From an uncultured Winogradskyella sp. (lineage in GTDB: Bacteria > Bacteroidota > Bacteroidia > Flavobacteriales > Flavobacteriaceae): 64,000 nucleotides of DNA. The notes under the pieces were generated by a model that had not been told where the DNA came from, ran no database searches, and saw nothing but the letters and a program-made list of their open reading frames with translations. Shown here one piece after another: positions 42,312-51,978 of this stretch. A program made the translations under genes and the position numbers. How positions within the stretch are numbered: position 1 is the first letter of the stretch; every line of letters starts with the position of its first letter. The stretch spans positions 124,001-188,000 of the forward strand of contig NZ_CANLYI010000007.1 of assembly GCF_947495255.1 (NCBI RefSeq). Direction: 5' to 3'.

Positions 42312-44120
42312 TTAAACTTTTACTAATTCCGGAATAGCAACACCTTCCAATTCTATTTTGTAAAACTGAAATTCAGCTTGAATATTTTTATACTCTTCCG
42401 AAGTCAACGACACAAATAAATCTTGATAATAAGAAATCCCATTAAACAGATTACTTTTAAAGGCATTCCACTTTTTAACTTGCTTTGCTGTTAGGTCTTC
42501 TGACATTGAATTGATTTCATTTTTTAAATAATTCACATACATTTTTAGCTCTTTTACAAACATATTAGGACGATTAGGATAAGACAACACCGAAGCATTT
42601 CCGTTAATGTGTTTCATCATTTCAAAAAGTGAAACTTCCTTATCAAAATAAGCTAAATTTGGTCCAGGACAAATAACAACACCTTGCTCCTGACCTTTGA
42701 TGTCGATATCATTTTCTAAATAAGAGGCATTTGCCAAACCAACACAAAGACAAGCTTTTTCGGTTATTTTAGCTTTTGCATTGTTATAAATCGTTGTTGC
42801 CAAAGATTCTTTTTTGGCTTCTAACTCTTGCAATTTTACATCTTGATACTTCTTTGATGCTGTACAAATGCCTTCTGCACCAAATTCTTTACTTAACGCT
42901 AATAACTTTTTAGGACAAGAGCTACCTGCTTTATCATTATTTATTCGCTGTTGTTTATGAAACTCATTAGTGGTTCCCTTTATGGTATTAAATGGAACGC
43001 CTAAAGGCGAAATTCCGCTGAGATATAAATCCTTTTCTTTTGCATTGGCTAACAAATCTCTGGTTTCTTTATCGACTGAAGTTGCTTCTGGCACCAATAA
43101 AAACGGTGTTCCCCAACCTACTGAATCTACTTTGTAATTATCTAATAAAAAAGCTTGTTCATTTGAAGTCCCAACACCACCTTGAACCGTAATTTTTAAT
43201 TCTAAAGGTTCAACAGGAATTGCAATTTCTTTAAGATTTAAACCTTTTACAAAAACAGCGTGTGTATCTTCTATTAATTCGTTTTTCTTAGTTTTAAATT
43301 CTTCTAAAATTGGACCTAACAAAAAGCCTTCCGTAGCAAAGGCGTGTCCACCACAATTTAAACCAGATTCTATTCTATATTCTGAAACCCAAAGTCCTTT
43401 TTTAGCTAAAAACTTCCCTTGAATAATTGCAGAACGATAATCACTTACTTTTAAAATAATTTTCTTTTTTAACTGACCGTTTTCATCGGGAAAGAAGTCT
43501 TTAAATTTTTCAAAATAACTATATAATCTAGGATTCATACCTGCAGAAAGTACCACAGAAGAACTCAAATTACTATTCGCAAAACCTCTTAGCGACGCAT
43601 GTGCATCGTTAAACTCCGTTGGTAGTTGTTCTGATTTTTCAAAATTATCTTTATCCACTTTAGTCATAATATTAACATCAATATCACCAGCTTTTAAATG
43701 TGTTTCTAAATAATTTTTTACGTTGTCTTTAAACGCAACTCCTTCATGCAGTAAATGAGAAAGCCCTTCTTTAAAATCTGAAGTTTTAGGTAACGTAGCC
43801 ATAAAATTTTCTAAAGCGACCTTACTTTCTGATAATTCAGTTTTAAATTTTGAAAATTTCTCTTTTACAACATCATCTACTAAATTGAGATATGATGTAA
43901 TACGTTCTGCACGATAATCATGCGCTTTCTTTGTTATTTCTTTATATGGTTTGTTGAATTTTTCGCTATAAAAAGCATTCATTTTTTCAACTAACTCATC
44001 ATCTATAATAGAGATTACAGAAGACATACCATACTGAGCAACTCTTATTGGACTGTCTATAGTGTATGCTAATCCCATTACAGGAATATGAAAATTATGT
44101 AGTGTTTTAGATGTAGCCAT
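42312..44120 (-). CDS. Large conserved hypothetical protein, TIM-barrel (nitronate-monooxygenase-like) features
   Basis: The preferred start is ATG 44120 (MATSKTLHNFHIPVMG), giving 602 residues. The longer form would add a hydrophobic extension before a K-rich stretch. The protein was not identified by name. QGGVGTSNEQAFLLD, then VGWGTPFLLVPEATSVD, recalls the phosphate-binding and C-terminal end of nitronate monooxygenase/2-nitropropane dioxygenase TIM barrels. Cysteines recur in NCGGHAF, SSCPKK, GICTASKKY, ACLCVG and VICPGPN, so a metal or Fe-S centre is possible. It is a stand-alone gene between mnmE and the rhomboid gene. Function is not assigned. Confidence 0.6.
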   Translation of the reverse strand: MATSKTLHNFHIPVMGLAYTIDSPIRVAQYGMSSVISIIDDELVEKMNAFYSEKFNKPYKEITKKAHDYRAERITSYLNLVDDVVKEKFSKFKTELSESKVALENFMATLPKTSDFKEGLSHLLHEGVAFKDNVKNYLETHLKAGDIDVNIMTKVDKDNFEKSEQLPTEFNDAHASLRGFANSNLSSSVVLSAGMNPRLYSYFEKFKDFFPDENGQLKKKIILKVSDYRSAIIQGKFLAKKGLWVSEYRIESGLNCGGHAFATEGFLLGPILEEFKTKKNELIEDTHAVFVKGLNLKEIAIPVEPLELKITVQGGVGTSNEQAFLLDNYKVDSVGWGTPFLLVPEATSVDKETRDLLANAKEKDLYLSGISPLGVPFNTIKGTTNEFHKQQRINNDKAGSSCPKKLLALSKEFGAEGICTASKKYQDVKLQELEAKKESLATTIYNNAKAKITEKACLCVGLANASYLENDIDIKGQEQGVVICPGPNLAYFDKEVSLFEMMKHINGNASVLSYPNRPNMFVKELKMYVNYLKNEINSMSEDLTAKQVKKWNAFKSNLFNGISYYQDLFVSLTSEEYKNIQAEFQFYKIELEGVAIPELVKV

Positions 44121-44236
44121 CTTTTGTTTTTTTTTTAGGATTAAATAAGCCACAAAGATGACTTCGGAAAATCCATAAAAAGATGACAAATGTCATAATC
44201 TATTCGCTTATAATAGATTATCTGATGAAGTTAAAG

Positions 44237-44896
44237 TTATTTCAACTTTCCTGTTTTGTGTAATACAAAAAGAATAATAATTGGTATTGCTAACAAACCT
44301 ATATACCCTAAATTGGTTTGAAACAAACTTGGATACAAGATTAAAGTTATCACATAACCACCAATAGCTCCACCAAAATGCGCATCGTGACCGATATTAC
44401 CTATGCTTTTTTTCATACCATAAATAGAATACATCAAATAACCGATACCGAAAACATAACCAGGAATTGGAATTGGAATAAAATACATATACAAACTCAT
44501 ACCTGGTTCTAATAATATAGCAGCATACAAAATACCTGTTACTGCGCCACTTGCTCCAATAGCGCTATACCAATACTCATCTTTATGGAAATATAAAGAC
44601 AACAGATTACCAAATATTAAACTCCCAAAATAAATAATTAAAAAGTGTACTGAACCTAGTTTCTCTACAACAAAATCTGCAAAGAAATAAAGTGTAAACA
44701 TATTAAAAAACAAATGAGACATATCTGCATGTAAAAACCCAGAACTCAACATTCTTATTTGTTCGCCTCGTTTTATACTACCAACGTTAAACTTAAATTT
44801 TTCAAAAAAGCCACGATCATCAAAACCTTTAAGCGACATAATGACGTTAGCTGCAATTATAACTATGGTAACTATACTAATACCTAAATTGTTCAT
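44237..44896 (-). CDS. Rhomboid family intramembrane serine protease
   Basis: The 219-residue membrane protein has six hydrophobic helices. The rhomboid hallmarks are visible: SHLFFNMFTLYFFAD in the second helix, the catalytic serine in GASGAVTG, and the histidine in HFGGAIGGY in the sixth. It cleaves single-pass membrane proteins within the lipid bilayer; the substrate is unknown. It diverges from the acyltransferase gene at 44955, and both genes share a palindromic promoter element at 44916-44931. Confidence 0.9.
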   Translation of the reverse strand: MNNLGISIVTIVIIAANVIMSLKGFDDRGFFEKFKFNVGSIKRGEQIRMLSSGFLHADMSHLFFNMFTLYFFADFVVEKLGSVHFLIIYFGSLIFGNLLSLYFHKDEYWYSAIGASGAVTGILYAAILLEPGMSLYMYFIPIPIPGYVFGIGYLMYSIYGMKKSIGNIGHDAHFGGAIGGYVITLILYPSLFQTNLGYIGLLAIPIIILFVLHKTGKLK

Positions 44897-44915
44897 AAAC
44901 TCTATTCTTATTAAT

Positions 44916-44931
44916 CAAATATATATATTTG
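44916..44931. promoter_or_regulatory. Divergent promoter element with back-to-back -7 boxes
   Basis: CAAATATATATATTTG is a 16-base palindrome that reads TATATTTG, a TAnnTTTG -7 box, on both strands. It faces the rhomboid gene (start 44896) leftwards and the acyltransferase gene (start 44955) rightwards. On the minus strand a TTG lies 18 bases upstream of the box, the expected -33 position. Confidence 0.6.
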
Positions 44932-44954
44932 TGTTTAATTGCAATCATACTTTA

Positions 44955-45860
44955 ATGCAACTTATTGCTTACATCTTAGTTTATCCTATTCTTTGGTTAA
45001 TTTCAATGTTACCGTTTAGGTTACTTTACGCGTTTTCTGACGTGATTTACCTTTTTATATATCGTATTTTCGGCTATAGAAAATCTACAGTAAAAGAGAA
45101 TTTACGATTGGTTTTTCCTGAAAAATCAGACAAAGAAATCTCTAAAATCACAAGCCAGTTTTATCATCATTTTTGTGATATGATGGTTGAGGCCATAAAA
45201 TCTTTGACCATTACAGAAGCGCAAATGAATAAACGCTTTAAGTTTACTAACGTTGATTTAATAAATGACTTAGAACAGAAGCAACGCAGTATTATTTTAA
45301 TGTGTGCGCATTACGGAAGTTGGGAATGGATTTTTGTTTTACAAAAACATGTAAAACATAAAGGTTATGCTGTTTATAAGCGCTTAGCTAACAAACATTT
45401 TGATAAATTGGTTAAACGAATAAGAGCTAAATACAATTCGCACCTCATTACAACTAAAGAAACCTTTGGAGTTCTATTAAATAGTAAGAACAAAGGTGAA
45501 CTAACGATTAACGGTTTTGTCTCAGACCAATCACCTAAAGCTCACAAAGCATTTCATTGGAATGAATTTATGGGCATAAAAGTACCCATGTATACAGGTG
45601 CAGAAATGTTAGCAAAAAGGTTGGATATGGCTGTTGTGTTCTTTAGCGTAAAACGTATTAAACGTGGTTATTACGAAACAACCTTTACAACCATTACAGA
45701 ACACCCAAAAGACTACAAAGATTACGAGATTACGGATTTATTTTTTAAACTTGTTGAAGAACAAATTAAGGAAGCACCTCAATATTATCTATGGACGCAC
45801 AAACGTTGGAAACATAGAGATAAGGTTCCTGCTGAATTCCTTAAAAAAAAGAAATCTTAA
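44955..45860 (+). CDS. Lysophospholipid/lipid A acyltransferase family protein (LpxL-like)
   Basis: The start is set at ATG 44955 (MQLIAYILVYPILWLIS), giving 301 residues. Earlier starts overlap the divergent rhomboid gene and promoter. An N-terminal membrane helix is followed by the HX4E acyltransferase motif HYGSWEW, FVSDQSPKA and a C-terminal EEQIKEAPQYYLWTHKRWK. Members transfer acyl chains to lipid A or to related lipids at the inner membrane. This fits late acylation of lipid A in Bacteroidota, but the exact acceptor is not known. Confidence 0.85.
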   Translation: MQLIAYILVYPILWLISMLPFRLLYAFSDVIYLFIYRIFGYRKSTVKENLRLVFPEKSDKEISKITSQFYHHFCDMMVEAIKSLTITEAQMNKRFKFTNVDLINDLEQKQRSIILMCAHYGSWEWIFVLQKHVKHKGYAVYKRLANKHFDKLVKRIRAKYNSHLITTKETFGVLLNSKNKGELTINGFVSDQSPKAHKAFHWNEFMGIKVPMYTGAEMLAKRLDMAVVFFSVKRIKRGYYETTFTTITEHPKDYKDYEITDLFFKLVEEQIKEAPQYYLWTHKRWKHRDKVPAEFLKKKKS

Positions 45861-45899
45861 AAATATTAATTTAAAGGATTTTACTTCTACACTAACGTT

Positions 45900-47408
45900 C
45901 TACATCTCAAACCAAGCCTCAACATCTGGTCCTGAAGCTTTTTTCCCTACCAATGACTTATGTATAAATTCATTGTTACTTTTTGAATACTCATAGTCTT
46001 TAGCACAAGTTTTATGATTTTTTGCTAAGTCAATTATACTATCACAAACAAATTCAATTTCTGCATTTGTGGTTGTTGGGTGAATAGACATACGTATCCA
46101 ACCTGGTTTACGTACTAAATCTCCTATTGAAATTTCGTGAGTTAACTCGTGCGACATTTTCTGATCTACATGTAATAAAAAATGACCATATGTACCTGCG
46201 CAACTACAACCACCTCTGGTCTGAATTCCAAATTTATCATTCAATAATTTTACGGCTAAATTAAAATGCAAATCATCAATATAAAATGAAATAACACCTA
46301 ATCTATCTTGATGTTGACCAGCAAGAATATTTACATTAGAAACCACTCCTAATTTATCAAATATAATTGCCACCAATTCATGCTCGCGTTTAAGCATGTT
46401 TTGCACTCCCATTTTTTCTTTTAAACGAATAGAAAGTGCTGTTTTTATAGTTTGAAGAAATCCTGGTGTGCCACCGTCTTCTCTATCTTCAATATTATCA
46501 ATGTATTTATGTTCTCCCCAAGGATTCGTCCAACTTACAGTTCCGCCTCCTGGACAATCTGGCACCATGTTTTTATACAATTTCTTATTAAAGACCAATA
46601 CACCAGAAGTACCTGGTCCGCCTAAAAATTTATGAGGTGAAAAGAAAATAGCATCGAGTTGCGCATCCTTATCTGCTGGATGCATATCCATTTCTACATA
46701 AGGTGCAGAACACGCAAAATCTACAAAGCAAACGCCTCCATGTTTGTGCATTAATTTAGCAACATCATGATGTGGAGTTTGAATACCTGTAACATTAGAA
46801 CCACCGACTATTGAAGCTATTTTAATGGTACAATCTTTATATAGAACTAGTAATTTTTCTAAATTTTCAAGACAAAATAAGCCATCTTCATTTGGTGGTA
46901 CCACTTCAACTTTAGCCATAGTTTCTAACCATGTTGTTTGGTTAGAATGGTGTTCCATGTGCGAAACAAAAACAACAGGTCTCATCTCATCCGGAACCTT
47001 AGTAAACTCTTTTAAATTCTCAGGAATTTTTAAACCTAAAATCCGTTGAAATTTATTGACAACGCCAGTCATTCCATTACCAGAAACGATAAGGATATCG
47101 TCTTCATTGGCGTTAACATGGTCTTTTATAATATGTCTGGCTTTATGATAAGCCTTAGTCATTGCAGTCCCAGAAACCGTAGTTTCTGTATGTGTATTAG
47201 CAACAAAGGGACCAAAATCATTACAGATTTTTTCCTCTATTGGTCTGTATAAGCGTCCTGAAGCGGTCCAATCTGTATAGATGATTTTTTGCCTACCATA
47301 AGGCGACACAAAAGTTTGGTCATACCCAATAATATGATGTCTGAATTGATTAAAATAAGATTCTAATTCGGAAGTTTCAATTGTAATGTTATCAGACATC
47401 ATGGGCAT
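45900..47408 (-). CDS. Class V aminotransferase-fold PLP enzyme (cysteine-desulfurase-like)
   Basis: The 502-residue protein belongs to the class V aminotransferase fold. It has NTHTETTVSGTAMT near residue 90, the PLP-contact region IASIVGGSNVTGIQTP, the catalytic lysine in FFSPHKFLGGPG, GGGTVSWTNPWGEHKYID, and a cysteine-bearing C-terminal segment GGCSCAGTYGHF. The reaction is probably sulfur or amino transfer. It is larger than IscS/SufS and is not in a suf operon, so it is not called as one of them. The start among the three methionines MPMM is not certain. Confidence 0.8.
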   Translation of the reverse strand: MPMMSDNITIETSELESYFNQFRHHIIGYDQTFVSPYGRQKIIYTDWTASGRLYRPIEEKICNDFGPFVANTHTETTVSGTAMTKAYHKARHIIKDHVNANEDDILIVSGNGMTGVVNKFQRILGLKIPENLKEFTKVPDEMRPVVFVSHMEHHSNQTTWLETMAKVEVVPPNEDGLFCLENLEKLLVLYKDCTIKIASIVGGSNVTGIQTPHHDVAKLMHKHGGVCFVDFACSAPYVEMDMHPADKDAQLDAIFFSPHKFLGGPGTSGVLVFNKKLYKNMVPDCPGGGTVSWTNPWGEHKYIDNIEDREDGGTPGFLQTIKTALSIRLKEKMGVQNMLKREHELVAIIFDKLGVVSNVNILAGQHQDRLGVISFYIDDLHFNLAVKLLNDKFGIQTRGGCSCAGTYGHFLLHVDQKMSHELTHEISIGDLVRKPGWIRMSIHPTTTNAEIEFVCDSIIDLAKNHKTCAKDYEYSKSNNEFIHKSLVGKKASGPDVEAWFEM

Positions 47409-47438
47409 AATTAATAAGTATATTATTTTATAAAAATA

Positions 47439-48827
47439 CTAAATATTAGCAATAGCTTTTATTTCAGAAATAAAACGATCTGCTAAAGTATCTGCAGCGT
47501 CTTGCGAAGGCGCTTCTGTATAAATTCTAATAATTGGCTCTGTATTACTCTTACGTAAATGTACCCAACTATCTGCAAAATCTATTTTTACACCATCTAT
47601 TGTTGTTAATTTTTCGTGACTATAATTAGCTTCTATAGTAGATAAAATACCATCAACGTCTAATCCTGGTGTCAATTGAATTTTCTTCTTACTCATAAAG
47701 TAATTTGGGTAAGAGGCTCTCAATTCACTAACTTTTATTTGCTTTTCTGCTAATAGACTTAGAAATAAAGCAACACCAACTAAAGCATCACGTCCATAAT
47801 GAGACTCCGGATAAATAATTCCTCCATTACCTTCACCACCTATCACAACATTGTTTTTCTTCATTAAAGTTACAACGTTTACTTCACCTACTGCACTTGC
47901 TTCGTAAGTTCCGCCATGTTTTTCTGTTACATCGCGTAAAGCCCTTGTAGAACTCATGTTACTTACAGTATTTCCTGGTGTTTTACTTAATACGTAATCT
48001 GCACAAGCAACTAAAGTGTATTCTTCTCCAAACATTTCACCTTTTTCGTCCATAAAAGCCAAACGATCGACGTCTGGATCTACTACGATTCCAAAATCAG
48101 CATGCTCTTTTACAACTTCTTTTGCTAAATCACCTAAATGTTCTTTAAGTGGTTCTGGATTATGAGGAAAATGACCTGTTGGGTCGCAGTATAATTTTAC
48201 AGGTTCTACACCTAAACGTTCTAATAATAAAGGAATCGCGATTCCTCCTGTAGAATTTACACCATCAACGACTACTTTAAATTTAGCATCTTTTATAGCC
48301 TTTACATTAACTAATTCTAAGTCTAAAACCTCATCGATATGAATATCAATGTAAGCATCATTAACTGTGATTTTTCCTAAGTCATCTACCTCAGCAAAAA
48401 ACATATCATTAGAATCTGCAATCTCTAATATCTTTTGACCTTCAGCTCCGTTTAAAAATTCACCTTTAGCGTTTAATAATTTTAAAGCATTCCACTGTTT
48501 TGGATTATGACTCGCTGTTAAAATAATACCACCATCTGCATGTTCTAATGGCACAGCGATTTCAACGGTTGGTGTTGTAGATAAACCCAAATCAATAACA
48601 TGGATTCCTAAACCAACTAAAGTATTCATTACTAAGTTCTGAATCATTTCTCCAGAAATACGTGCATCACGTCCAACGACAACTATATAGTTATCTTTTT
48701 GACGTTGAGTTTTTAACCATGTACCGTAAGCTGCTGCAAATTTAACAGCATCTATAGGTGTTAAGTTTTCGTCTACTGCTCCTCCAATAGTTCCGCGTAT
48801 TCCTGAAATTGATTTTATTAAAGTCAT
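47439..48827 (-). CDS. glmM: Phosphoglucosamine mutase (alpha-D-phosphohexomutase superfamily)
   Basis: The preferred start is ATG 48827 (MTLIKSISGIRGTIGG); upstream codons would need a TTG. The 462-residue protein carries the catalytic serine in TASHNPKQWN, the metal loop VDPDVDRLAF, the sugar-binding GEGNGGIIYPE and the phosphate loop RKSNTEPIIRIYTEA. The length and the ISGIRGTIGG start fit Bacteroidota GlmM, which converts glucosamine-6-P to glucosamine-1-P for peptidoglycan and LPS. Phosphomannomutase activity cannot be excluded by sequence alone. Confidence 0.88.
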   Translation of the reverse strand: MTLIKSISGIRGTIGGAVDENLTPIDAVKFAAAYGTWLKTQRQKDNYIVVVGRDARISGEMIQNLVMNTLVGLGIHVIDLGLSTTPTVEIAVPLEHADGGIILTASHNPKQWNALKLLNAKGEFLNGAEGQKILEIADSNDMFFAEVDDLGKITVNDAYIDIHIDEVLDLELVNVKAIKDAKFKVVVDGVNSTGGIAIPLLLERLGVEPVKLYCDPTGHFPHNPEPLKEHLGDLAKEVVKEHADFGIVVDPDVDRLAFMDEKGEMFGEEYTLVACADYVLSKTPGNTVSNMSSTRALRDVTEKHGGTYEASAVGEVNVVTLMKKNNVVIGGEGNGGIIYPESHYGRDALVGVALFLSLLAEKQIKVSELRASYPNYFMSKKKIQLTPGLDVDGILSTIEANYSHEKLTTIDGVKIDFADSWVHLRKSNTEPIIRIYTEAPSQDAADTLADRFISEIKAIANI

Positions 48828-49054
48828 GTGTTTTTCTATTTTTAGCAAATATAATATCTTAATCTTACTTAGGACTTTAACTCAACTTGACTTTTGCCTT
48901 TTAACCGAAAAAAACGAGATTTCAGTCAAAATCATATCAATTTTAGATACTCATAATTAATTATTAAACTATAAAGGTTAATTATAGCAGTCTAAAAATT
49001 AAAGTAATGTTTAAAAACCAAGTTGAGTTCAATCTGAATTTGTAATTTCGAAAC

Positions 49055-49657
49055 ATGAATTTTCTTGCACACATATATTTATCTGGAGACAACGAACTTA
49101 TTACTATTGGCAACTTAGTTGGTGATGGTGTTAGAGGTAATAAATACAAATTATATCCTACCGAAATTCAGATTGGCATTCAACTACATCGCCATATAGA
49201 TACATTTACAGATGCGCATCCTATTTTTAGGCAATGTACTAAGCGCTTACATAAAGGTTATGGACATTATAGTGGTGTTATTGTAGATATATTTTTCGAC
49301 CATTTTTTAGCCAAGAACTGGGCAACCTATTCCGATGTTCCTTTAGCTGAATATATTGATGATTTTTATAAAAGTCTAAGCAAGAATATTGAAATACTTC
49401 CACCTCGTTTCAAAAGAATTACACCAGCAATGATTGAAGGGAATTGGTTATTAAGCTACGCTACAATTGAAGGTATTCAAACGGTTTTAAATGGAATGAA
49501 CCACAGAACCGAAGGACGTTCTAAAATGGACGAAGCTACAAAAGAACTTAGAGAATATTATGATGCCTTTGAAACTGATTTTACATCGTTTTTTGAAGAA
49601 TTAATGACATTTAGCGTTAAAAAGCGTGTAGAAATTGAGGCCGAATTTAATTTCTAA
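49055..49657 (+). CDS. ACP phosphodiesterase (AcpH/DUF479 family)
   Basis: The 200-residue cytosolic protein starts MNFLAHIYLSGDNE, the typical AcpH beginning. It continues with GNLVGDGVRGNK, LHRHIDTFTDAHP, GHYSGVIVDIFFDHFLAKNW and PPRFKRITPAMI. The conserved His/Asp residues are the metal-dependent hydrolase ligands. Family members remove 4'-phosphopantetheine from acyl carrier protein. A gene for a single-pass membrane protein follows 59 bases later on the same strand. Function in this organism is inferred from family. Confidence 0.85.
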   Translation: MNFLAHIYLSGDNELITIGNLVGDGVRGNKYKLYPTEIQIGIQLHRHIDTFTDAHPIFRQCTKRLHKGYGHYSGVIVDIFFDHFLAKNWATYSDVPLAEYIDDFYKSLSKNIEILPPRFKRITPAMIEGNWLLSYATIEGIQTVLNGMNHRTEGRSKMDEATKELREYYDAFETDFTSFFEELMTFSVKKRVEIEAEFNF

Positions 49658-49716
49658 ACATTTCCATTCAATAACAAATTCCTTCTTAACTTTGGCTTCT
49701 AAATTAACTTGAAGTC

Positions 49717-50448
49717 ATGGCAAAACCAATCACAGCAAAAAGAATATTAAAAATAATTGGAGGAATTATAGTATTCTTCACGTTACCTACACTCCTGCTC
49801 TTTGGTTTTATGTATTTAAAATACAACGAAGACTTACCAAAAGGCAAATTAGGAACTGAAGCTGACCAACTTGCTACAAAAATGTTGAAAGTTTTAGATG
49901 AAGAAGCTTATTTAAACACGGATTACTTAGAGTGGACTTTTAAAGGCATGCACCATTATAAATGGTACAAAACTGATAAAATATGTGAAGTTTATTGGGA
50001 TGATTTCAGTGTAATTTTAGATTTTGAAAATCCAAACAAATCAAAAGTATTTGTTTTAGAACAAGACTATAATGGTATTGAAAAACAAGATTATATAAAA
50101 AAAGCCGAAAATTATTTTAATAACGATTCCTTTTGGTTAGTTGCGCCTTATAAAGTATTTGATACTGGTGTTGAAAGACGACTCGTAAAAACTGAAGATA
50201 ATAAGGAAGCCCTTTTAGTCACATATAAATCTGGAGGAACAACACCTGGAGATTCCTATCTATGGCATCTTGATGCTGACGGAAAACCTAAAAGTTTTCA
50301 GATGTGGGTAGATATTTTACCAATTGAAGGTTTAGAAGCGACTTGGGAAAACTGGACAATTACAGAAAGTGGCGCACAATTACCTTCCTTTCACAAACTT
50401 CTTATATTAGGTATTGAAATGACTGATGTCAAAGGGTTAAGTATATAA
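49717..50448 (+). CDS. Hypothetical membrane-anchored protein
   Basis: The 243-residue protein starts at ATG 49717 (MAKPITAKRILKIIGG). It has a single N-terminal transmembrane segment (about residues 15-32, IVFFTLPTLLLFGFMYL). The rest is soluble and aromatic-rich, with LEWTFKGMHHYKWYK, DICEVYW-like and LWHLDADGKPKSFQMW segments. No catalytic motif was recognised. It lies 59 bases after the acpH-like gene, same strand, and is convergent with the acyltransferase gene. The pattern suits a periplasmic or outer-face domain held by one helix. Confidence 0.7.
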   Translation: MAKPITAKRILKIIGGIIVFFTLPTLLLFGFMYLKYNEDLPKGKLGTEADQLATKMLKVLDEEAYLNTDYLEWTFKGMHHYKWYKTDKICEVYWDDFSVILDFENPNKSKVFVLEQDYNGIEKQDYIKKAENYFNNDSFWLVAPYKVFDTGVERRLVKTEDNKEALLVTYKSGGTTPGDSYLWHLDADGKPKSFQMWVDILPIEGLEATWENWTITESGAQLPSFHKLLILGIEMTDVKGLSI

Positions 50449-50480
50449 TGTAGATTAAGAATAGAAATTAAATTCTAAGT

Positions 50481-51281
50481 TTACATATCACGTAATTCTC
50501 TATTCATACGTTCATTTTCCTCAAGTTCTTTTTGTGGAATCACTTTTAAGAATGAAGGATGTTGCTCAATAGCATATTCAATTTTTTCAACAATCTCTGC
50601 AATAGATTCGTTTTCGTAATCAATTTTTAAAGGCTCTTTAATTTCAAAAGATTGAAAAATATTCTTCTTTTTAATTCGTAATCCTTTTTTATCAAACGAA
50701 CGTCTAAAGCCGTCAATTACAATAGGTACAACAATTGGTTGATATTTCTTTATTATGTGTGCTGTTCCTTTTCTAATAGGTTTAAAAGGCGTTGTTGTGC
50801 CTTGCGGAAATGTTACTACCCAACCGTCATCTAAAGCGGTTTTAATCATAGTTATATCACTCATTTTCACTTGTCTATTAATATCTTTTCCTTGTGAACG
50901 CCAAGTTCGCTCAATACTAATAGAACCTGTATAAGCAAATATTTTAGGCAACAAACCAGACTTCATAGTTTCCTTTGCTGCAACGTAATACATGTTTAAT
51001 TTCGGATTCCATAAATAACCAACATTCTTTATATTATCTAATCGTCCACTTAAACTTGCATTAAAGACATGAAACATGGCAATAACATCTGCAAAATAAG
51101 TCTGGTGGTTAGAAATAAATAAAACATTGGTATCTGGAAGATTCTTAATTATTTCAGAACCTTCAATCTGTAAGTCATTAAAACCTCTAAAACGTCTGTG
51201 TGTAGCCACACCTAAGATTCTAATAAGCCATTTTTTAACCCAAAGTATATGTCCGAAAGGATTTCTTTTGAATAATCCCAT
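50481..51281 (-). CDS. 1-acylglycerol-3-phosphate acyltransferase family protein (PlsC-like)
   Basis: The 266-residue protein has the acyltransferase motifs ISNHQTYFADVIAMF, where the catalytic His and Asp are five residues apart rather than the usual four, and FPQGTTTPFKPIRKG. It probably makes phosphatidic acid or acylates a related lipid at the inner membrane. The variant spacing is worth noting but motif order is otherwise normal. It converges with the preceding plus-strand gene and lies 50 bases from the NUDIX gene. Confidence 0.85.
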   Translation of the reverse strand: MGLFKRNPFGHILWVKKWLIRILGVATHRRFRGFNDLQIEGSEIIKNLPDTNVLFISNHQTYFADVIAMFHVFNASLSGRLDNIKNVGYLWNPKLNMYYVAAKETMKSGLLPKIFAYTGSISIERTWRSQGKDINRQVKMSDITMIKTALDDGWVVTFPQGTTTPFKPIRKGTAHIIKKYQPIVVPIVIDGFRRSFDKKGLRIKKKNIFQSFEIKEPLKIDYENESIAEIVEKIEYAIEQHPSFLKVIPQKELEENERMNRELRDM

Positions 51282-51331
51282 AGTTAATTTTCAAATTTTA
51301 AGTCTATTACAAATGTAAACATTAAGTTAAG

Positions 51332-51976
51332 TTATAAAACTTGTTTTAACAAGTCTTTTACTTCACCAAGCATCATTGCTGTTGCTCCCCAAACAATATG
51401 ATCGTTTAATTTAAAAGCAGGCACGTCAACTTCAACATTAAAAGAGGTTGGCACTGTTGCAGTTACGGAATTAGCATCACTTAAAAAATCAGTAAGCTTC
51501 ACTTCTATTATGGCCTCCACTTCTTCATCTTGTTTTGAAAAAATTAAATTTTCTTCCGAAATCCCAATATAAGGATGCACTATAAAATTACTAGGCGGAA
51601 TATATATAGGTGACATCGTTTTTAATACTTCAAATTGTGTTCTAGACACGCCAATTTCTTCTTCAGTTTCTCTAATAGCTGTTTCTTGCAAATCGTTTTC
51701 ATCTGCATCTTCATACTTTCCTCCAGGAAAACCAACCTGTGCAGAATGTACTCCTTTGTACGTTTTACGCAATATTAGAACGAGATAAGTTTCGTTATCT
51801 GGCTTTGGGTAAAACAATGCCATAACACCAGCCTTTCTTGCTGTTTTAGACTTCTTATTCATTTTCTCAGCTAAATCTAAACGATAAGGTGGTGACATTT
51901 TTGCATGTGAGTCCTCGCCCAAGAGCGCAAGATGTTTTATTTTTACTACAGATTCTAAAAACGTACTAAATAGCAT
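51332..51976 (-). CDS. NUDIX hydrolase, CoA-pyrophosphatase-like
   Basis: The 214-residue protein has a full NUDIX box, GGKYEDADENDLQETAIRE continuing TEEEIGV, preceded by YKGVHSAQVGFPGGK. This FPGG-type N-terminal context is typical of NudL/CoA pyrophosphatase. It also has YIPPSNFIVHPYIG. It hydrolyses nucleoside-diphosphate-linked compounds, probably CoA or its derivatives. Its start (51976) lies only two bases from the start of the divergent cyclophilin gene (51979). Confidence 0.88.
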   Translation of the reverse strand: MLFSTFLESVVKIKHLALLGEDSHAKMSPPYRLDLAEKMNKKSKTARKAGVMALFYPKPDNETYLVLILRKTYKGVHSAQVGFPGGKYEDADENDLQETAIRETEEEIGVSRTQFEVLKTMSPIYIPPSNFIVHPYIGISEENLIFSKQDEEVEAIIEVKLTDFLSDANSVTATVPTSFNVEVDVPAFKLNDHIVWGATAMMLGEVKDLLKQVL

Positions 51977-51978
51977 TT

